NCBI RefSeq assembly: GCF_900167935.1
Contig: NZ_FUYL01000001.1
Coordinates: forward strand, 372,001-436,000
Source of the DNA: Maribacter arcticus
GTDB taxonomy: Bacteria; Bacteroidota; Bacteroidia; Flavobacteriales; Flavobacteriaceae
Direction of reading: 5' to 3'
DNA: 64,000 nt
Shown here: positions 34,125 through 43,469 of the stretch, one piece after another
Layout of the letters: each line of letters begins with the position of its first letter
Position numbering within the stretch: the stretch's first letter is position 1
Position numbers and translations under genes: made by a program
Notes under the pieces: generated by a model
What the model saw: the letters and a program-made list of their open reading frames with translations, nothing else
The model's database searches: none
Told to the model about the DNA's origin: nothing

Positions 34125-34313
34125 CTAATCCTTTAGTAAAAACTTGATACAAAGTAGTGATACTAAGAATAATACAAAGAATAAGCCAATCCACTTAACT
34201 CCCTTGAAGTACTTTTGGTGTAGTTTAAAGTCTTTTTTATAGGAAATGATAATAACGATGGCAAAAACCACTGCAAATCCTATAGCAAAAATGATTTGCC
34301 CTGTGCTGAACAT
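34125..34313 (-). CDS. small two-helix membrane protein, 62 residues
   Basis: Two hydrophobic segments (IIFAIGFAVVFAIVIIISY and WIGLFFVLFLVSLLCIKF) are separated by a basic loop (KKDFKLHQKYFKGVK). I recall similar short proteins in Flavobacteriaceae without assigned function. The start region is close to that of the divergent MazG-like gene, whose ATG lies 46 bp away. Confidence 0.65.
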   Translation of the reverse strand: MFSTGQIIFAIGFAVVFAIVIIISYKKDFKLHQKYFKGVKWIGLFFVLFLVSLLCIKFLLKD

Positions 34314-34358
34314 ATTTCCTATTTTTACGCAAAGCTAACTGAAAACGATAAAATAAAG

Positions 34359-34745
34359 ATGAAAAACAAAATCAAAGCGGTCAAAGAATTTCATAATTCT
34401 TTTGGTCTAGGTGTTTCAGAAAATATGATTGCCGACTTAGGGGAAGCAAAAAATAATTTGCGTTTTAACCTCATGGATGAAGAAAATAAAGAATATTTAG
34501 AGGCTGCACAAAATAATGACCTTGTAGAAGTAGCAGATGCCCTTGGTGATATGTTGTATATTTTATGTGGTACTATTTTAGAACACGGTATGCAATATAA
34601 AATAGAGGAAGTTTTTAATGAAATTCAACGAAGTAATATGAGTAAATTAGGAGTGGACGGTAAGCCTATATATAGGGAAGATGGTAAAGTGCTTAAAGGT
34701 CCAAATTACTTTAAACCGAATATTGAGACAATTCTTGATAAATAA
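34359..34745 (+). CDS. MazG-like nucleoside triphosphate pyrophosphohydrolase
   Basis: 128 residues from ATG 34359 (MKNKIKAVKEFHNSFGLGVS); the in-frame upstream ATG adds 21 residues that overlap the neighbouring gene and look unrelated. All-alpha NTP pyrophosphohydrolase motifs: EENKEYLEAAQ (EExxE type) and EVADALGDMLYIL (ExxDxxxD type), binding Mg2+. It is annotated in relatives as phosphoribosyl-ATP pyrophosphohydrolase-like, but no his genes are near. It is more likely a house-cleaning enzyme. Confidence 0.82.
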   Translation: MKNKIKAVKEFHNSFGLGVSENMIADLGEAKNNLRFNLMDEENKEYLEAAQNNDLVEVADALGDMLYILCGTILEHGMQYKIEEVFNEIQRSNMSKLGVDGKPIYREDGKVLKGPNYFKPNIETILDK

Positions 34746-34769
34746 AAAGGGGCCAATTGGCCCCTTTTT
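34744..34769. terminator. bidirectional terminator
   Basis: Perfect stem AAAAAGGGGCC/GGCCCCTTTTT with an AATT loop, between two converging genes. Confidence 0.88.
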
Positions 34770-34770
34770 T

Positions 34771-35841
34771 CTATTTTTCAACTTTAAATCGCCAGCCAAA
34801 TTTGTCTTCCGATTTATTGTATTGAATGTCTGTAATAATCTTTTTTAAAGATTGTCCATAGCTGTTTTCTAATTCTGGTAATTCGTAGTCTGTATCTCTG
34901 TAACCAAATCCAGAAATTGGAGAAATTACCGCAGCTGTTCCCGTTCCGAACATTTCCTTTAAAGAGCCGTCTTTGGCTGCTTCAACCACTTCTTTTACTG
35001 TTATTTTTCGAACCTCAGTTTTTATGCCTTGGTCTTTTGCGATGTCTAGTATGCTTTTTCTAGTAATACCATCAAGTATGCGGTCGCTTGTTGGGCCTGT
35101 TAATAAAGTGTCATTTATTCTTATGAATATATTCATTGCGCCCGCCTCTTCAATAAATTCATGATTGGTGTCATCTGTCCAAATAACTTGGTTGTATCCT
35201 TTTTCAACAGCTAATTGGGTGGGGTAAAATTGACCTGCATAATTGCCGCCTGTTTTAGCATAACCAACACCACCGTTTGCTGATCTAGAATACCGTTCTT
35301 CGATAAGTACTTTTACCTTACCTGAAAAATACGCTCCAGATGGTGCGCACGCTATTATGAATTTATATTCATTGGCTGGTGATGCATGAAATCCGTTACC
35401 AGAAGCAAACATAAAAGGCCTTATATATAATGAACTACCATCCTTAGTTGGTATAAAATCTTTATCAATATTAAGAAGCGTGGTAAGCCCATCCATGAAA
35501 TATTCTTGTGGAATTTGTGGTATGCACATTCTATCCGCAGAAATATTAAATCGCTTAAAATTCTCTAAAGGTCTAAATAAAAATACATCGTCATTTTTAT
35601 CTTTATAAGCCTTCATTCCTTCAAATATAGACTGTCCATAGTGAAAAATCTTAGAAGATGGATCTAGTACTATTGGTTGGTAGGGTGCAATTTTAGGCAT
35701 TTCCCATGCTCCATTCTTGTACGTACAGACAAGCATGTGGTCTGTGAATACTGAGCCAAAAGTTAGATTATCAAAATCTACTTGGTCAATTTTTGAAGTT
35801 TTTACTTTTTCTACAGTGATATCTTTAGTTTCAATACTCAT
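34771..35841 (-). CDS. ilvE: branched-chain amino acid aminotransferase
   Basis: A 356-residue class IV PLP enzyme of the BCAT type. Features: FGQSIFEGMKAYK-like segment (HYGQSIFEGMKAYK), the PLP lysine in YAKTGGNYAG, the FIEEAGAMNIF segment after TDDTNHE, and RKSILDIAKDQG. It transfers the amino group between Leu/Ile/Val and 2-oxoglutarate. The size matches the Bacteroidota/eukaryotic BCAT group, longer than E. coli IlvE. Confidence 0.94.
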   Translation of the reverse strand: MSIETKDITVEKVKTSKIDQVDFDNLTFGSVFTDHMLVCTYKNGAWEMPKIAPYQPIVLDPSSKIFHYGQSIFEGMKAYKDKNDDVFLFRPLENFKRFNISADRMCIPQIPQEYFMDGLTTLLNIDKDFIPTKDGSSLYIRPFMFASGNGFHASPANEYKFIIACAPSGAYFSGKVKVLIEERYSRSANGGVGYAKTGGNYAGQFYPTQLAVEKGYNQVIWTDDTNHEFIEEAGAMNIFIRINDTLLTGPTSDRILDGITRKSILDIAKDQGIKTEVRKITVKEVVEAAKDGSLKEMFGTGTAAVISPISGFGYRDTDYELPELENSYGQSLKKIITDIQYNKSEDKFGWRFKVEK

Positions 35842-35949
35842 GAAATACGTAACTTTAGTTGATTAAAATTAAACAAATATCGCTACTAGCACTTCTTTTT
35901 TAGATTAAAATTGACCAGTTTTGTAGGTAATTCATCATTTTTAAGATTT

Positions 35950-36447
35950 ATGAAAGGATTTAACATTTTACTTGTGTTTTTATTTGGATTTTTTTCATGC
36001 TTTGCTCAGAAAGATTCGAAGATATTACCTTCTAAGGATACAAATTCTGGCACCTATTATGGAGAAGAGTTTACGGTGGATGCTGTTGATCTAGAGAAAG
36101 AAGTTTGGCAGAAATATACTTCTATGGCTATTTCAGATTCTTTACATGTGCAATTTAAGACTAAGGTTAAAGAAGTTTGTAAAGTAAAAGGATGTTGGAT
36201 GATTGTTGAATTACCTGAAGGCGAACAAGCAATGGTTCGTTTTAAAAACTACGGTTTTTTTATGCCTTCTGATATTTCTGAAAAAGAAGTTGTGTTAAAT
36301 GGTTTGGCATTTGTGGAAGAAATGAGTGTCGAAGACCAAAAACATTATGCAAAAGATGCAAGTAAGTCTGCCGATGAGATTGCTAAAATATTAACTCCTA
36401 AAAGAACATTTAGTTTTGAAGCTTCAGGAGTCTTAGTTCCAAATTAA
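35950..36447 (+). CDS. DUF4920 family exported protein
   Basis: 165 residues from ATG 35950, where a signal peptide (MKGFNILLVFLFGFFSCFAQ) begins; cleavage may be after FAQ or at the lipobox-like FFSC. The mature domain with VKEVCKVKGCWMIVELPEGE and YGFFMPSDI matches DUF4920, a small beta domain with a paired Cys (CKVKGC). The function is unknown. It is followed after 1 bp by mnmD, so the two share a transcript. Confidence 0.82.
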   Translation: MKGFNILLVFLFGFFSCFAQKDSKILPSKDTNSGTYYGEEFTVDAVDLEKEVWQKYTSMAISDSLHVQFKTKVKEVCKVKGCWMIVELPEGEQAMVRFKNYGFFMPSDISEKEVVLNGLAFVEEMSVEDQKHYAKDASKSADEIAKILTPKRTFSFEASGVLVPN

Positions 36448-36448
36448 T

Positions 36449-37111
36449 TTGAAAAGAGAAATAATTACAACAGGTGATGGTTCTAAGACCATTCAGATAA
36501 TGGATTGGCAAGAGCAATACCATTCTAAACATGGAGCTATTCAAGAAGCCTATCATGTATTTATTCATTCAGGATTAGATTTGTTCAAGAATCAAGATTT
36601 ACATATTCTTGAAATTGGTTTTGGTACAGGTCTTAACGCTTTCATTACTTTGATGGAGTCTGAGAGGCGAAATTTGAAAATCAATTATACTGGTGTAGAG
36701 GCCTTTCCTGTTTCTGTTGATGAACTTAATCAGTTGAATTATATTGAAGAATTAGATTCGGTTTCACGAAAAAAAGACTTCGATTTAATGCATTCTTCTC
36801 AATGGCAAGAAGATATTGTAATTAGTTCTGAATTCATTCTTAGAAAAGAACAGAAAGATTTTAAGGATATCGATATCTTAGAAACGGTTAACCTTATTTA
36901 CTTCGATGCATTTGGTGCTCGTGTTCAACCAGAATTATGGACTGTTGAGATATTTGAAATTATGCATAGGGCTATGAAACCTGGTGGTTATTTAGTGACC
37001 TATGCAGCTAAAGGCAGTGTAAGACGAGCTATGCTAGAAGTTGGGTTTCTGGTTGAGAGATTGCCAGGCCCACCAGGTAAACGAGAAATGTTGAGAGCAA
37101 GAAAAAAATAG
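36449..37111 (+). CDS. mnmD: tRNA (5-methylaminomethyl-2-thiouridine)(34)-methyltransferase, MnmD
   Basis: 220 residues starting at TTG 36449. Rossmann methyltransferase of the MnmD type: ILEIGFGTGLNAFITL binds SAM, DIDILETVNLIYFDAFGARV carries the catalytic-loop acidic residue, and KPGGYLVTYAAKGSVRRA with LPGPPGKREMLRA closes the site. In E. coli this activity is the N-terminal half of the MnmC fusion. Here it is stand-alone, as usual in Bacteroidota, finishing mnm5s2U34 in tRNA. Confidence 0.9.
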   Translation: MKREIITTGDGSKTIQIMDWQEQYHSKHGAIQEAYHVFIHSGLDLFKNQDLHILEIGFGTGLNAFITLMESERRNLKINYTGVEAFPVSVDELNQLNYIEELDSVSRKKDFDLMHSSQWQEDIVISSEFILRKEQKDFKDIDILETVNLIYFDAFGARVQPELWTVEIFEIMHRAMKPGGYLVTYAAKGSVRRAMLEVGFLVERLPGPPGKREMLRARKK

Positions 37112-37234
37112 TAAAAGGACTTTTATTGTAATTTTAAGAAACTTCAAAGTATTAAGAATCAATACGTTTGCTCACAATGTTAAATTGAAATTAAATAGTA
37201 TATCAAGAATCACCAAAAGCAATACCTTTAAGCT

Positions 37235-38197
37235 ATGAAAGTATTGATAACAGGTGCAACAGGGTTAGTGGGTAGCGAGTTGGTATCTCAATGCCATGAA
37301 AAAGGATATGACGTTAACTACCTAACAACCAGTAAAAAAAAGATTGTTTCAGAACTTAATTATCAAGGTTATTTCTGGAACCCTACTACTGCAGAAATTG
37401 ACCAAAATTGCCTTGATGGCGTTTCTGTCATTATAAACTTGGCAGGTTCTAGTATATCTAAACGATGGACGAAGGGGTATAGGCAAGAAATAATTGACAG
37501 TAGAGTAAATTCATTAGAATTACTTAAAAACACACTTCTTAAAACTGAAAGACATTCGGTTAAGTCAATCGTTTCGGCATCTGCAATCGGTATTTATCCA
37601 GATTCGTTAAGTGATTATTATACAGAAGACGAGACGAAAGTAGATGATAGTTACTTAGGTGAAGTAGTAGATGTTTGGGAAAATAAAATCGATGAATTTG
37701 AAGCGTTAGGTTTAAAGGTTGCAAAGGTACGTATTGGTTTGGTTTTGTCTAATGATGGCGGTGCTTTGCCAGAAATTGCAAAACCAGTTAACTACTTTGT
37801 TGGTGCAGCTTTTGGTACTGGTGAACAATGGCAGTCTTGGATTCATATTTCAGATTTGGCAGGCATCTTTCTACATATTGCTTCTTTTGAATTGGAAGGC
37901 GTTTATAATGGTGTAGCTCCCAATCCTGTAACTAATATTAAATTGGTGAAGGAAATTGCAAAGGTTTTGAATAAACCTTTGTTCTTACCTAATATCCCTA
38001 AATTTGTAATGTATACTATTCTTGGTGATATGGCTTATATTTTATTCGCAAGCCAACGAGTCAGTAGTAAGAAGATTGAAGAAGAAGGTTTTATTTTTCG
38101 TTATGCTAATATTTGTCAAGCACTAGGGGCTATTTATGAGAGTGATGATGAGTGCGTAGATTCAAAAACTAAAATAACAAAGGAGTTCGTGTCTTAG
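37235..38197 (+). CDS. TIGR01777 family NAD(P)-dependent epimerase/SDR protein
   Basis: 320 residues. N-terminal nucleotide motif ITGATGLVGSELV, the family signature INLAGSSISKRWT, IVSASAIGIYPDS around the catalytic region, VRIGLVLSNDGGALPEIAKP and WIHISDLAGIF. It resembles E. coli YfcH and plant SulA-like proteins; the substrate is unknown. A TACGTTTG element (37163-37170) may be its promoter. Confidence 0.9.
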   Translation: MKVLITGATGLVGSELVSQCHEKGYDVNYLTTSKKKIVSELNYQGYFWNPTTAEIDQNCLDGVSVIINLAGSSISKRWTKGYRQEIIDSRVNSLELLKNTLLKTERHSVKSIVSASAIGIYPDSLSDYYTEDETKVDDSYLGEVVDVWENKIDEFEALGLKVAKVRIGLVLSNDGGALPEIAKPVNYFVGAAFGTGEQWQSWIHISDLAGIFLHIASFELEGVYNGVAPNPVTNIKLVKEIAKVLNKPLFLPNIPKFVMYTILGDMAYILFASQRVSSKKIEEEGFIFRYANICQALGAIYESDDECVDSKTKITKEFVS

Positions 38198-38225
38198 ATA
38201 GATGACTTTTTAAAATGTTAATTAT

Positions 38226-38247
38226 AAATCCGCTATTTGGCGGATTT
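38226..38247 (+). terminator. hairpin terminator after the epimerase gene
   Basis: Stem AAATCCGC/GCGGATTT followed by T's, ending before the grpE promoter. Confidence 0.78.
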
Positions 38248-38293
38248 TTTTTTAAACTTTTGTGACATTTTGACATTTTTAAAGATTTGGCAG

Positions 38294-38301
38294 TACTTTT
38301 G
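38294..38301 (+). promoter_or_regulatory. -7 promoter element of grpE-dnaJ
   Basis: TACTTTTG fits TAnnTTTG. A TTTTG element at 38268-38272 lies 21 bp upstream as a possible -33 box. A 9-bp direct repeat TGACATTTT (38263 and 38271) overlaps this box. No CIRCE element is seen. Confidence 0.5.
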
Positions 38302-38336
38302 CCTGCTTTTAATCAGCGATTAAATTACAATAAGTT

Positions 38337-38894
38337 ATGAGTGATAAAGAAAACACATTCGATGATGAATTTTTGGAAGATGAGCTTTTAGGGGGTGAAA
38401 CTCAAGAACAAAACCAAGATAATGAAATTGAAGGTGAAGAGCTATCTGAAGAAGAAAAACTAAGAATAGAGTTAGCGAAAGAAAAGGATAAATTTTTAAG
38501 ATTATTTGCAGAATTTGAAAACTATAAAAGACGTACTTCTAAAGAACGTATGGAGCTATTTAAGACTGCTGGTCAAGAAGTTATCGTTTCATTATTGCCG
38601 GTTTTGGATGATTTTGATAGAGCGATGAAAGAATTGGCAAAAACTGATGATAAGGAAGTTTTCAAGGGTATCGAATTAATCAATGTGAAGTTGAATGAAA
38701 CTTTGAAGTCAAAAGGTTTAGAGATTCTGGAAGTTAGAGCTGGTGATGTTTTTGACGCAGAAATTCACGAAGCAATTACACAGATACCTGCTCCAGATAA
38801 AAAGATGAAGGGTAAAATTATAGACGTCATCGAAAAGGGATTCAAGTTAGGTGACCGTATTATTAGGCATCCAAAAGTTGTAGTAGGAAATTAA
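38337..38894 (+). CDS. grpE: nucleotide exchange factor GrpE
   Basis: 185 residues. An acidic disordered N-terminus (about 1-45, rich in D/E) precedes a coiled coil (LRIELAKEKDKFLRLFAEFE, with NYKRRTSKERMEL) and a beta-wing domain ending HEAITQIPAPDKKMKGKI and DRIIRHPKVVVGN. It releases ADP from DnaK. It is followed by dnaJ after 9 bp, so both are made together. DnaK is not in the window. Confidence 0.96.
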   Translation: MSDKENTFDDEFLEDELLGGETQEQNQDNEIEGEELSEEEKLRIELAKEKDKFLRLFAEFENYKRRTSKERMELFKTAGQEVIVSLLPVLDDFDRAMKELAKTDDKEVFKGIELINVKLNETLKSKGLEILEVRAGDVFDAEIHEAITQIPAPDKKMKGKIIDVIEKGFKLGDRIIRHPKVVVGN

Positions 38895-38903
38895 AAAATT
38901 GGA

Positions 38904-40025
38904 ATGAAGGAAGATTATTATGAGGTTTTAGGCATCAGTAAAAGTGCATCTGCTGCAGAAATAAAGAAGGCATACCGAAAAAAGGCATTACAATATCATC
39001 CTGATAAAAACCCGGGTGATAGTTCTGCTGAGGAGTTGTTCAAAAAATCTGCGGAAGCATATGAAGTTTTGAGTGACGCCGATAAGAAGGCTCGTTATGA
39101 TCAATTCGGTCATGCTGCTTTCGAAGGTGGCGCAGGCGGCTTTGGTGGTGGCGGTATGAATATGGATGATATCTTCAGCCAATTTGGTGATATTTTTGGA
39201 GGCGCATTTGGTGGTGGTGGCGGCTTTGGCGGCTTTGGCGGCGGTGGCGGTCAAAGAAGAGTCAAAGGTAGCAACCTAAGAATTAGGGTTACATTGACCC
39301 TAGAGGAAATAGCAAATGGCGTTGAGAAGAAAGTTAAAGTAAGAAGAAAAGTTCAAGCTGAAGGTGTTACTTATAAAACTTGTAGCACTTGTGGTGGTAG
39401 AGGTCAGGTGACAAAAATTCAGAATACCATTTTAGGTAGAATGCAGACGGCTGCCGTTTGTAGTTCTTGTGGTGGTGGTGGACAGATTTTAGATGGTAAG
39501 CCAGGTGACGCAGATGCACAAGGACTTAAAGTTGTCGAAGAAACTGTATCAATAAATATACCCGCCGGTGTTGAAGAGGGTATGCAATTAAAAGTGCCAA
39601 ATAAAGGTAACGATGCTCCAGGAAACGGAATTCCGGGCGATTTGTTAGTAGCCATTGAAACACAAGAGCATAGTACTTTAAAAAGAGAAGGTGATAATTT
39701 GCACTATGATCTTTATGTAAGTATTTCTGAAGCAGTACTTGGTACTTCTAAAGAAATTGATTCAGTCGGTGGTAAGGTGCGTATAAAATTAGAACCTGGT
39801 ATTCAATCAGGTAAAATATTAAGACTACGTGGAAAAGGAATTACAAGTTTAAACGGTTACGGTGCTGGTGATATATTGGTGCATGTTAATGTTTGGACAC
39901 CAAAAGAGTTGAATAAAGAGCAAAGAGAATTTTTTGAAAAAATGCAGGGTAATGAGAATTTTGAGCCTAAACCTGAGAAATCAGATAAGTCATTTTTCGA
40001 AAAAGTAAAAGATATGTTCTCTTAA
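38904..40025 (+). CDS. dnaJ: chaperone DnaJ with a reduced zinc domain
   Basis: 373 residues. The J domain (1-70) has HPD at 32-34, the G/F region spans about 72-117, and the C-terminal beta domains and PEKSDKSFFEKVKDMF tail are normal. The zinc domain holds only two CxxCxGxG-type motifs (C160-C163 in CSTCGGRG and C186-C189 in CSSCGGGG) instead of four, so only one zinc can bind. As far as I recall this is normal for Flavobacteriia. It delivers substrates to DnaK. Confidence 0.96.
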   Translation: MKEDYYEVLGISKSASAAEIKKAYRKKALQYHPDKNPGDSSAEELFKKSAEAYEVLSDADKKARYDQFGHAAFEGGAGGFGGGGMNMDDIFSQFGDIFGGAFGGGGGFGGFGGGGGQRRVKGSNLRIRVTLTLEEIANGVEKKVKVRRKVQAEGVTYKTCSTCGGRGQVTKIQNTILGRMQTAAVCSSCGGGGQILDGKPGDADAQGLKVVEETVSINIPAGVEEGMQLKVPNKGNDAPGNGIPGDLLVAIETQEHSTLKREGDNLHYDLYVSISEAVLGTSKEIDSVGGKVRIKLEPGIQSGKILRLRGKGITSLNGYGAGDILVHVNVWTPKELNKEQREFFEKMQGNENFEPKPEKSDKSFFEKVKDMFS

Positions 40026-40068
40026 GTTCAAAATCTTTCGTTTTTAAATAAAAAACGTATATTTGAGA

Positions 40069-40090
40069 TAATATTGGGCAACCAATATTA
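40069..40090 (+). terminator. hairpin with GCAA loop after dnaJ
   Basis: Nine-base-pair stem TAATATTGG/CCAATATTA closed by a GCAA tetraloop and followed by T-rich sequence. It is probably the first of two tandem terminators. Confidence 0.5.
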
Positions 40091-40116
40091 ATTTTCTTTT
40101 TCATAGCAATTTTTTT

Positions 40117-40142
40117 CCCATCCTTAATTTATTAAGGGTGGG
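40117..40142 (+). terminator. second hairpin terminator after dnaJ
   Basis: Stem CCCATCCTTA/TAAGGGTGGG (one mismatch) with a TTTTGCTTTTT tail. Confidence 0.65.
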
Positions 40143-40262
40143 TTTTGCTTTTTAAGACAATGCTGTATCTTAATTTTATTGCTTAAATGACTAATAGTAT
40201 AAAGGAATCATAAAGAATGTAGCTAGTCAAAACAATTCAATATCTTTGAATAAATTGCGTAC

Positions 40263-41201
40263 ATGAATCATATTTTGGTAGCTAATGAGGTCACCAAACA
40301 ATTTGGAAACCATACGGCTTTAAAGAACGTTTCCCTCGAAATCCCAAAAAACAGTATATATGGCTTACTAGGACCTAATGGTGCTGGTAAAACAACATTA
40401 ATTCGTATTATAAATCAAATTACTTTTCCAGATAAAGGCTCTGTCTATTTTGATGGTGAGCTTCTTAAGCCTGAACATATTTCTCAAATCGGTTATTTGC
40501 CAGAAGAACGTGGCCTTTATAAAAGTATGAAGGTTGGCGAGCAAGCTTTATACCTTGCGCAGTTGAAAGGACTTTCAAAGGCTGAGGCTAAAAAAAGACT
40601 AAAATATTGGTTTGAAAAACTAGAAATAGGTGATTGGTGGAATAAGAAAATCCAAGAACTATCAAAAGGTATGGCGCAAAAAATACAGTTTGTGGTTACC
40701 GTTCTGCATGAGCCTAAACTTTTAATTTTCGATGAGCCTTTTAGTGGTTTTGATCCTATAAACGCAAATCTTATAAAAGAACAGATATTGAGTTTAAAGG
40801 ATAATGGTACATCCATAATATTTTCTACTCATAGAATGGAATCGGTTGAGGAACTTTGTGAGTATATCGCTTTAATACATAAATCTGAAAAAATACTTGA
40901 TGGTAAATTATCCGATATAAAAAAAGCCTACAAGAATAATATCTTTAAAGTAGGTTTAGAAACGGCGAATCAAGATGTATTGATAAGTGAAGTGCAAGAT
41001 AAATTTCAACTTTTATCCCATGATTATGATATCACAGAGAAACAGTTGAATTTAACTTTACAACTTCCTTCAAAAGAATCTAGAGCAATATTGGACTTTT
41101 TGAGCACTAGAGCCAATGTAAACGGCTTTGTTGAAAGTATACCCTCTGCCAATGATATTTTTATTAAGACTATTCAAAATAAGAATATAGCACATGAATA
41201 A
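40263..41201 (+). CDS. ABC transporter ATP-binding protein (NatA-like)
   Basis: 312 residues. Walker A in GLLGPNGAGKTTLIRII, Q-loop region IGYLPEERGLY, signature ELSKGMAQKIQ (SKGMAQK in place of SGGQ), Walker B LLIFDEPFSGFDP and H-switch IIFSTHRM. The C-terminal 90 residues fit DUF4162, found in NatA-type exporters. With the permease downstream (overlap 8 nt) it makes a NatAB-like efflux system. The cargo is unknown. Confidence 0.92.
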   Translation: MNHILVANEVTKQFGNHTALKNVSLEIPKNSIYGLLGPNGAGKTTLIRIINQITFPDKGSVYFDGELLKPEHISQIGYLPEERGLYKSMKVGEQALYLAQLKGLSKAEAKKRLKYWFEKLEIGDWWNKKIQELSKGMAQKIQFVVTVLHEPKLLIFDEPFSGFDPINANLIKEQILSLKDNGTSIIFSTHRMESVEELCEYIALIHKSEKILDGKLSDIKKAYKNNIFKVGLETANQDVLISEVQDKFQLLSHDYDITEKQLNLTLQLPSKESRAILDFLSTRANVNGFVESIPSANDIFIKTIQNKNIAHE

Positions 41202-42537
41202 GTTACCGTTAATTATCAAGAGAGAATATTTGGCAAAAGTGCGAAACAAGTCGTTTGTAATCATGACTTTTTTGAGCCCAATTCTAATGGTAGGCATGAT
41301 TCTTTTAATTGCTTATTTAACACAGCTTAATGATAATGAAGAAAGGGTTATCGCCGTTTTAAACGACAGTGGTTATTTTTCTAATGAGTTTATTGCTTCT
41401 GAAGCAACATCATACGTTAATTTTCAAGATTTGACATTGGCAGAAGCTAAAGATTCTACTTTGAGCTTGGGTTATTATGGTCTTGTTTATTTACCAAGCG
41501 AACCCAATTTGGAACAGGTTGCACAACGAACTTTTTTTTATAGTAAAGAAGCTCCTAGTTCAATAGTACTAAACAAACTTGAAAACACAATAACCAGTAG
41601 ATTACGACAAGAAAGACTGCGGGAACTTGGATTGTCGCCCAAGGAATATGCCGAAATGGATCGTAGTTATAATATGAATATTGAAACTTTCGACGGACTT
41701 CAAAATATAAAAGGGATAAATGAGATAAAAGCTATAATAGGTGGTGCTTTTGGTTACCTCATAATGATGTTTATTATTATTTATGGCGGTTTTGTAATGC
41801 GAAGTGTAATCGAAGAAAAAACAAGTCGAATAATAGAGGTTATTATATCTTCTGTAAAACCTTTTCATTTAATGATGGGTAAGATAATTGGTACATCGTT
41901 AGCGGGTATTACACAATTCGCCATTTGGATAGTATCTGGAGCAATTTTGCTATTTATTGGTTTGACTATTTTCGATATTGATCCGGCTAGTTTAACAAAA
42001 GGAGGCATGGCACCAGGAATGGCTGGTAATGCAAGTGTAGATGTAGATGCTGTTACGCAGAATATTCAATTATATGCCCAAGAAATTTTTGAAATTCCCA
42101 TTTTTGCAATGCTGATTTTTTTCATCATTTATTTTGTTTTGGGGTATTTGATTTATAGCTCAATCTATGCGGCAATTGGAGCTGCTGTTGATAATGAAAC
42201 TGATACTCAACAGTTTATTTTTCCGGTGATTTTACCATTAATGTTAGCTATTTACGTTGGCTTCTTTTCTGTATTCAGTAATCCTAATGGTCCTATTGCT
42301 GTTGCTTTTTCTCTATTTCCACTAACATCGCCTATTGTTATGTTAATGCGTTTACCATGGGGTATTGGTGAAGGTGGTGTACCTGTTTGGCAATTGATAA
42401 GTTCTATTTTAATATTAATAGCTACTTTTATTGGTATTGTTTGGATGGCGGCTAAAATTTATCGAGTAGGTATTCTTATGTACGGTAAAAAACCTAGTTA
42501 TAAAGAATTGTACAAGTGGCTTAAATATTCTTCATGA
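41194..42537 (+). CDS. ABC-2 type permease (NatB-like)
   Basis: A 447-residue ABC-2 permease. The first membrane helix (FVIMTFLSPILMVGMILLIAYL) is followed by a large extracytoplasmic domain (about 45-185) and five more helices near the C-terminus. The segment VIEEKTSRIIEVIISSVKP is the characteristic ABC-2 intracellular motif. It pairs with the ATPase upstream and overlaps the MscS start by 4 nt, giving one polycistronic transcript. Confidence 0.9.
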   Translation: MNKLPLIIKREYLAKVRNKSFVIMTFLSPILMVGMILLIAYLTQLNDNEERVIAVLNDSGYFSNEFIASEATSYVNFQDLTLAEAKDSTLSLGYYGLVYLPSEPNLEQVAQRTFFYSKEAPSSIVLNKLENTITSRLRQERLRELGLSPKEYAEMDRSYNMNIETFDGLQNIKGINEIKAIIGGAFGYLIMMFIIIYGGFVMRSVIEEKTSRIIEVIISSVKPFHLMMGKIIGTSLAGITQFAIWIVSGAILLFIGLTIFDIDPASLTKGGMAPGMAGNASVDVDAVTQNIQLYAQEIFEIPIFAMLIFFIIYFVLGYLIYSSIYAAIGAAVDNETDTQQFIFPVILPLMLAIYVGFFSVFSNPNGPIAVAFSLFPLTSPIVMLMRLPWGIGEGGVPVWQLISSILILIATFIGIVWMAAKIYRVGILMYGKKPSYKELYKWLKYSS

Positions 42538-43469
42538 TCCAAGAAAGTACAGAAAAGATTAAAGAAATAATTGAGGATGATGTCTGGGGAACTCTAAAGA
42601 AATTTTTAGATCTAGGCTACCAATTTGGTGAAGGTGAAAGGTCTATTCACATTACTGTGGGTCTACTTTTGCTTCTAACATTGGCCTTTTTACTTACTAG
42701 TACAATTTTACAGGGCATTAGAAGGTTTTTTACTAGGAAAATGGAGGTAGATGATAAACTGAAGTTTATTAGTATTTTCAAGTTTATTAAGTACCTAGTT
42801 TACGTAGTAGTAATACTATTTACTATGAGTGCTGCGGGTGTTGATATTACCATATTAATAACAGCCTCTGCTGCTTTGTTTGTTGGTCTTGGTCTTGCAT
42901 TACAAGAGATTTTTCAAGATATAATCGGTGGTATTTTTATTATAGTAGATAAGTCTTTGCGAGTTGGTGATATTATAGAAATCGATAATAAAGTTGGTAA
43001 GGTTTTTGAAATTAAATTACGTACAACGCGAGCAATTACTAGAGATGATAAGGTTATTATTATTCCAAATCATAAGTTTATAAGTGATATCGTTTATAAT
43101 TATACCCAAAACCATAAAACTACAAGAGAATATATAAAACTTGGGGTAGCTTATGGTAGTGACGTACAGCTCGTGACTAAAATATTATTAGAAGTAATTA
43201 AGACGCATAGAAATGTATTAAAAAGCCCTAAGCCTTTTGTGATTTTTGAAGATTTTGGAGACTCAGCATTAATGTTTTCTTTGAATTTTTATATCACCGA
43301 TAGTTTTTCAGATCCTAGAATAAAAAGTGAATTACGATACAAAATAGATGCTGAGTTCAGGAATAATAATATTACCATTCCTTTCCCTCAAAGAGATGTA
43401 CATTTATTTCAACAAGCACCTTTTCAACATAGCAATGTTTCAAATGAAGGGAATAATGAAAAAGGCTAG
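42534..43469 (+). CDS. mechanosensitive channel MscS family protein
   Basis: A 311-residue small-conductance channel. Three predicted membrane helices (about 42-62, 80-100, 108-135), the last being the pore helix with small residues (ASAALFVGLGLALQEIFQD), then the beta domain (GDIIEIDNKVGKVFEIKLRTTRA, VIIIPNHKFISDIVYNYT) and an alpha/beta C-terminus. It opens on membrane tension. It overlaps the ABC permease upstream and the next gene downstream. Confidence 0.92.
   Translation: MIQESTEKIKEIIEDDVWGTLKKFLDLGYQFGEGERSIHITVGLLLLLTLAFLLTSTILQGIRRFFTRKMEVDDKLKFISIFKFIKYLVYVVVILFTMSAAGVDITILITASAALFVGLGLALQEIFQDIIGGIFIIVDKSLRVGDIIEIDNKVGKVFEIKLRTTRAITRDDKVIIIPNHKFISDIVYNYTQNHKTTREYIKLGVAYGSDVQLVTKILLEVIKTHRNVLKSPKPFVIFEDFGDSALMFSLNFYITDSFSDPRIKSELRYKIDAEFRNNNITIPFPQRDVHLFQQAPFQHSNVSNEGNNEKG

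Noticed and set aside
40058..40142. Possible small RNA between dnaJ and the ABC exporter (TATATTTG, a GCAA hairpin and a terminator)
   Set aside because: A transcript from the TATATTTG box would begin inside the first hairpin, so the hairpins are better explained as tandem dnaJ terminators.
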